Origin: Hemibagrus wyckioides
Lineage: Eukaryota; Chordata; Actinopteri; Siluriformes; Bagridae
Reading direction: 5' to 3'
NCBI RefSeq assembly: GCF_019097595.1
Contig: NC_080720.1
Location: forward strand, 16,832,352-16,896,351
DNA: 64,000 nt
The notes under the pieces are model-generated. The model was not told the origin of the DNA, made no database searches, and saw only the letters and a list, made by a program, of their open reading frames with translations. Position 1 is the stretch's first letter; every line of letters starts with the position of its first letter. This document shows, piece by piece, positions 58,160 to 64,000 of this stretch. A program made the translations under genes and the position numbers.

Positions 58160-60100
58160 TCACACTCGCATTTTCTTCTGGAAAAGCAACATTCTAGTTT
58201 TAATTGATTTTGAATGTCATTCAGGTTTTTTGTCAAGTTGATATTACCAAATATACTTAGGTTCTTAAGTCTGTAGAAACATCAGAGATATGAGAACTCA
58301 TGTGCACAATTTCTGTATAAACTCACAGGTGTAACAAAATCCAAGATCTCAAGAACATCAGGAAAGCACCAATGCTTACTATAGTCAAATGATTCTCTGT
58401 TTCATTCTTCTTTCCACCTTATCATCTGCATTAGAAACCACAAAAAAACTCTTTTATAATATCTTTAGAATTTATGCCATCCCAGAGGATATCATCTCTA
58501 GCTGAGATCACCAATTTAATTCCATTGTAAGGAGATCTTTCATTGTGAAGCTCTGAAATGTCAGTGTAACCTCAGGATATCATCCACAAACAGCCTGTGC
58601 AAGAGAGTTAATCAGTACCTTGGAAAATGTGTACATATCTGTCCGGATCAGTAAGATGAGTGATCTTGTTTTTTTTCTGTGGGCACAAACTCAATAATCC
58701 ATACCTCCTCAGCCCTGACTCCCTTTCAGTGCAACCTAGTTTATGCACAACCCATTGGGATTCCTCTCCCACAGATGTGCTCCACAGAGGATGACTGGAT
58801 AAAGCAAAGCAACGCAAGCACAGACACACAGACACACAGACACACACACACAAGCAACTTTAAAATATTGCTTGCCAACGAAAGAAACAAGTAGATGAGA
58901 AAGAAACCCACATTTACTAGTCAGGTGACCTTGTTTGACCTTGTTAAACCTCTATCCATGTTTCTTTATTGTAATCCTGCAGGTCTGGTGAACTAAGTAG
59001 GAAGTTCCAGTGATGAACCACTTCCTTTGTCAGACATCTGGGGAACCCTGGCCTATCTAGTCTTCAAACGGTTTAACTCAAATAAGATGTGGAGATTAAT
59101 TGTGGTAGGCTGAAAAGTAACTGGGTAAAGAGATCCTAGACCTTGGTCTCATACTGGATTTCAATCACAATCGAAACAATGCTCACAGTTAGACATGTCA
59201 GGTTTATCTCACAATTTGACAGTGGGTCCATTTCACAGAACCCTTACTTTCTCAGGTCCCATCAGTTATCCTGGTGATAACTGATCTCCAACATTTTAAA
59301 CCCCCACATACTCTATAATCAATCTCAGTATATATCACATTCTGCATACATCTCTGCTAAGTCTGTCACAGTCTAATAGCTGGCTATAAACTGAGATCGC
59401 CTCTTTGCCAGCAAAAATGTTCATGAAGAACATTTTCTAATACACTTGGTACAAAAACCACACATACTATACAGGGTCAAAATAAAAGGCAATCTTTTAC
59501 CCTCATTATTTTTCCTTATAATCATATAGGCTACATTCCTGTCAACAAGCATTTCAACATTCTCTTAAATCAAAGCTTAATAATGTTGATTGCCTTGTAT
59601 TTTGCATTGTTTTCCCTAGTATGCAGGGGCCCTGGTATATTGGATGTGCCCTTGACATTTCAGCAGGTTATTAACCTTTCAAGATGGGAGCGTGAGTGGC
59701 CAATGCAAAAAAGGAAGGATGCAGAAGATGCGATGGAGCCGACCGATAATACAGAAAGGCTCCATATAGGTGCTAGTAGTGGGAGGGTAAGAATGAGTGT
59801 AAGGGGCTAAAGGGTAAGAAGGTTAGGGGAAATGGAATAGGATTGATATTCTCAAACAGGCATACAAATAGCTTCTTTTAGAGTAAAGGACAGTTTCCAG
59901 GTTAAAAAATGACTCAAGTAAAGAGGATAACAATGATTGTGTTTGTCTTAGCTGCACAAAATCTGTTTATCCATTCACCAGATTTGTTATTTCATAGCTT
60001 ATGTGTATAGAATGCGAATTGAATGCATAAAGAGACATCTAGAAAGAGTAAAGGGTAAAGCAGCCATTAAAAAGACAAGAGATGCCACATTTAGACACAA
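58160..60100. other. No gene recognised
   Basis: Mixed-composition sequence with short ORFs only. The ORF at 59583-59810 begins with a hydrophobic stretch but has no supporting splice sites or family similarity. Confidence 0.5.
58820..58852. repeat. (CACAGA)n / CA-rich microsatellite
   Basis: CACAGACA units ending in a CA run. Confidence 0.9.
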
Positions 60101-60107
60101 AGTCATA

Positions 60108-60300
60108 TTTCAATTCAGATAAATTTGATTTGTATATCGCTTTTAACAATGGACGTTGTTACACATTGAGAGGAACCAGACTCAGCAGGGAACCCATCCT
60201 CATCTGGGTGACACTGGATAGTATGATTATAAATAATTTTCTTTCTATAAATGTACACTATATAGTCAAGAGCAATTGTGCAACCAGGAGTTTTTGAGCA
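60108..60300 (+). repeat. Fish interspersed repeat
   Basis: TTTGATTTGTATATCGCTTTTAACAATGGAC, GAGGAACCAGACTCAGCAGGGAACCC and ATCTGGGTGACACTGGATAG form the typical order of this dispersed teleost family. It is the longest copy in the window. Confidence 0.6.
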
Positions 60301-60931
60301 ATGAATATGAATATGAGCATATAAGCGTAATTTCTGAGTTCATTGTAGTTTTAACATGAAGTTGTTTCTGTTGAAGTAATCAAATGTTCAATAATGACAT
60401 GAGTTTGCAGATACACGTTGTGTTATTAAATTATCTTGCAGCAGTAGGTTAATTTGACTTACTTATGCCTCACAGTATGAGATTCTGCAGCTGGTTACAT
60501 CCAGCTGTGAGAATAGTCCAAGAGGAATCTTTATACAGAGTGTGACTGACAAGAAGAGGTGCAAAAATGCTTTCATGTGAGTAGCGACCCTCCTTAAACA
60601 GCCCCACTATTAATCAATTCATAATTTAAGATCTAGAAGTTTATGTTTTAAACAGAACCATTATAGATTTTCCTAGTTCTTTGGGAGTCATCCACACATC
60701 TGTTTCCTTACGCTACATAATCGTTGCCATACATGTAAATATCCTCTCACCTCACACAGAGCTCTTGGTATTCCATTGCCTCCACACCAGTGTCTCACTT
60801 AGAGGAACACCAGGGAGGAAATGAAAGAGAGTTCCACATTAAATAAAGAATGAGAACAGAGGAAGATAGACAGAATGGAGGATATATAGATATATTTCTA
60901 CAAAAGTATATCACTAGACAGACACAAGGAC

Positions 60932-61026
<95 letters not shown>
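60932..61026. repeat. (GATA)n array
   Basis: About 23 nearly perfect GATA units on the plus strand. Confidence 0.98.
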
Positions 61027-61029
61027 AAC

Positions 61030-62655
61030 TTTCATTATTCATCTCACACTTGCCTGCCCTACTCTGTTCTTCACCCTAAGGGAGGCATATGAAATTTCAA
61101 TCGGCACCATTCTGTGTGTTGAGTTTTAATGTCAATATTGTAGACGGTCTTTCAGTGGCCTTGCAGCTTCCCTTCTGACTCATACAAGAAACTTCAAAGG
61201 AGCAGCTCTCCCAAACCCCTCAGTCTTGAATTAAAAATGTTAACCTTGGAGACATGTTAACTACGAGGCAGGTCATGTTGTAGAATTCTAATGAATAGTC
61301 TAAATGATGCTCGGAAAATAGGAAAAGTGGGAATCGACTTTGCTCTACATTTAAAGTTTCCTTTAATATTGTGTGGGTCTCAAATGCCCTTTATGTTATA
61401 ATAGATCGAAATTGCTCCTTTGCTGAAATGGACCACATTTTCTTAAATTTTAATGTTTAAAATCACCACATATACATTCCAAGCTACTGTTGAGAGCTAA
61501 ATTGTATTATTAAGAATTTGAATCGTTACCTAATCTCTTACACTTGCATACATACACTGACCTGTGAGATTCCATTTCATCTACTAACCTCCCCGGTGGA
61601 TTAAAAGCCTCTTGAGCAGAGTGAATGTAATGTTTTTCACCACAGGTTTGTACCTCATAATAGTGGGCACATGCTGCAGTATGTTAGTGCCCTAAGTATG
61701 CCTTCATGTATAGGTGTTACACAACTGTGTAGAACACCTCAAGGGCTGGGCCTGCCTGTGGCAAAGCCAACCACATGGCAGCAATGAATATTTCTGCTCT
61801 ATTTCCACCTAGTAAAACAAATGTGTGACTGCTTAATGTTTTCTAGGTAACTTCCATCTTAAGTATGATGATTGGTGTTATAACCAGAGTTCCGATTAGA
61901 ATGATTTTAAAAATGATATGGTGATAGACACCACAGTTATTTTACTTACTGTGAAACGAGCTTTTTCAGCATTGCACCTTGTGAGCAGAATGATTATATT
62001 CATGGTTCGCATTTATTTTATTTGACATTTTAGTTTTTATTTTTCAACATTCAGCATCTTGATTGACCTTAGACCTCAGAGAAGGTTCAAAAGACCCAGA
62101 CTGATGTAGAGACCAAAGCAAGGTTAGCAAGGTTTCCATGTTAGAATAAAGTGCCCTGCTGCCAAAAATCCTGTATTCAATGTTTGCTTTCCTGAAAAGC
62201 TAAGCTGGGAGCTTTGGATTGGAAACCAGGGACTGCTGTGCTTTCATTTTACTGAATTGAAACTTCAAAGTGTTTGAAATGAACTTGAAATAGACTCATT
62301 ATTCAGTGAAAGTACAGATTGTATATGGACAATAACAACATTGGCCTAGGGTTTTCTTTTAGCTCAGCCCAATCCTGCTTTAATGACAATCAGCAGGATT
62401 TCTTGGTCTGACTCATATCTCTCACATCAAGTATACATACATTGCACAGGCTGCATTACTAACAATACAATATATGAATATGGTGCATTCATTATACATT
62501 ACTGAAGAATTTCATTTCACAAATGGGAACGAATAAAGTCTAAAATAATACATAGCACAGTCCAATGACAAAGACAGAGTAGTATGGAATGTACTGAATG
62601 GGAGCAAAAGCTTTTTAGCTGAATAAAGTGTGCAACAGAAGGCAAATCTCTTCTC
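61030..62655. other. Spacer between the two tetranucleotide arrays
   Basis: About 1.6 kb of AT-rich, unremarkable sequence. No repeat ends, ORFs or splice-bordered exons were recognised. Confidence 0.5.
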
Positions 62656-62659
62656 ACTC

Positions 62660-62773
<114 letters not shown>

Positions 62774-63460
62774 ACACTGTCTACCACTATATAACAGCAA
62801 TTGGGCCAATTAGGTACTGTATACATACAGTATAGCCGATGTGCATACAGCATTCTTTGCATCTTTCAAAGCATTCATGTTTGTACAAATCAAAACAATC
62901 ATGTCATCCTGGTTACCATGAAAACCCTTTAGTCTTTCCCGTGGGAAACATACTAATTTATAAAGTGGTAGAGCGAATTAGGAGTAGACATGCTTGCATT
63001 ATACAAGAATGATAAGTTTGCATTATTATTATACCCAAAAAGTCTGCATTATTTTTTGCACTCCAAGCCAGTTTTCACTGACATCATTAATATTAATAGA
63101 TCAGACCCTAATGTTCATTACTATTCATTAGCTTGCTAATAGACTTACTAAATGAAGGGAGAAGTATTTTGCATGCAAAAACAACCAGCTATCTTTTTTG
63201 AAGTCTGGAGTTTGTAACCTTTAGCTGTTTTTAACCTGAGCAGAAATATACTAATGCACTGAGTTTTGTATTTAGAGAATCAATGCAATTTTTTCGTTTA
63301 GGGAAACAATGAATTTAGTTGCCTCTTGGCAGCAGGAATGGTACATTTGTCTAGGCTCTTTTCACCCATAATTTTGAGATAACACTAACTAGAGACCTGT
63401 GTGTACTGCTCCAAATTGCTTGCTAATGTACTAATAAGATGGTGTCGGCTAATGCAGCAC

Positions 63461-63499
63461 ATCTCTCTCTCTCTCTCTCTCCCTCTCTCTCTCTCTCTG
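63461..63499. repeat. (TC)n microsatellite
   Basis: CT run with one CCCT interruption. Confidence 0.95.
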
Positions 63500-63774
63500 C
63501 AGTGAGTGTACTATGGTTTTTTATACACTAGTCAAGTAGTTTAATACATTCACTAGTGAAGCCATGAACTAGTCATGGTGTTGGGAACAGAAAGGCAGGA
63601 GTTTCAGGCAGATGGTAAGTAAAACAGACTTCAGACTCGGTTAAGAAAATACTTTCTTTTGTTTTAATAGACTGTTAATACTTTGATATCACTTTAGATT
63701 TTCCAATTGTTGTTGTGCTTTAAAGATAAATAAAAAGTAAATAAAATGCCTGCTGGAAAGTTCGGGAGACACCG

Positions 63775-64000
63775 CCTGAAGCAGGGATCAAACCTGTGGT
63801 AGTCGCAATCACCTGTGTGCAGGTTATCAGACCCACAAGCAGGACAAATTAAAAGCACTGCTTTATTAACACAGCTAAAACAAGATTACACAGACTTACA
63901 CAGAATGCTGGATAATAACGTGACTAACAGAACGTAACGATAACATGGGAACATGGAAAACACAACAGCATCTGAGCGAACAACAAACAAAGAAAGGGGT
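63775..64000. repeat. Possible interspersed repeat at right edge
   Basis: The segment starting near ACACCGCCTGAAGCAGGGATC and including AAAAGCACTGCTTTATTAAC and AACAACAAACAAAG changes in composition from the flank and resembles the end of a dispersed fish element. It runs off the window, so class and limits cannot be given. Confidence 0.3.

Overview
The window looks like nuclear DNA of a ray-finned fish. The reasons are AT-rich sequence, many short exons with GT-AG splice sites, long introns, dense microsatellites, and repeat families typical of teleosts (Tc1-like, hAT-type MITEs, tRNA-type SINEs, R2/R4-like non-LTR retroelements). A catfish or other otophysan is a guess only. No sign of a prokaryote, organelle, CRISPR array or operon was seen.

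Three protein genes can be supported, all on the minus strand. (1) Positions 193-8413 hold the 5' half of sycp1, the synaptonemal complex transverse filament protein: 16 coding exons, 497 residues in uninterrupted reading phase, with the rest of the gene beyond the left edge. (2) Positions 11139-19023 hold a four-exon monocarboxylate transporter of the MCT1/SLC16A1 type (copy A, 466 residues), with a probable 5' non-coding exon and promoter near 19.5-19.8 kb. (3) Positions 29782-32909 hold a second four-exon MCT1-like gene (copy B, 450 residues) with the same splice phases. The two transporters are a head-to-tail tandem pair. Their later exons are much more alike than exon 1. Both keep the lysine, aspartate and arginine needed for proton-coupled lactate/pyruvate transport. 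A short candidate exon pair of unknown identity (9656-9879, plus strand) lies between sycp1 and copy A.

The 10 kb between the two transporters holds a decayed non-LTR retroelement (about 20.1-24.0 kb, minus). A 1.36 kb TA-flanked DNA element split its reverse transcriptase gene, and that element itself carries a SINE-like repeat. A second retroelement fossil with a Tc1 fragment inside it lies at 41.8-43.2 kb. Small hAT-type and Tc1-derived elements are scattered through introns and spacers.

From 33 kb to the right edge (about 31 kb) no protein-coding exon was recognised. This stretch holds repeats, microsatellites (two long GATA arrays in opposite orientation near 61-63 kb), and an unusual cluster of local duplications at 57.2-58.2 kb. 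It may be spacer or one long intron of a neighbouring gene. Exon limits were placed by hand from splice consensus, reading phase and remembered family similarity. No alignment or search was run.
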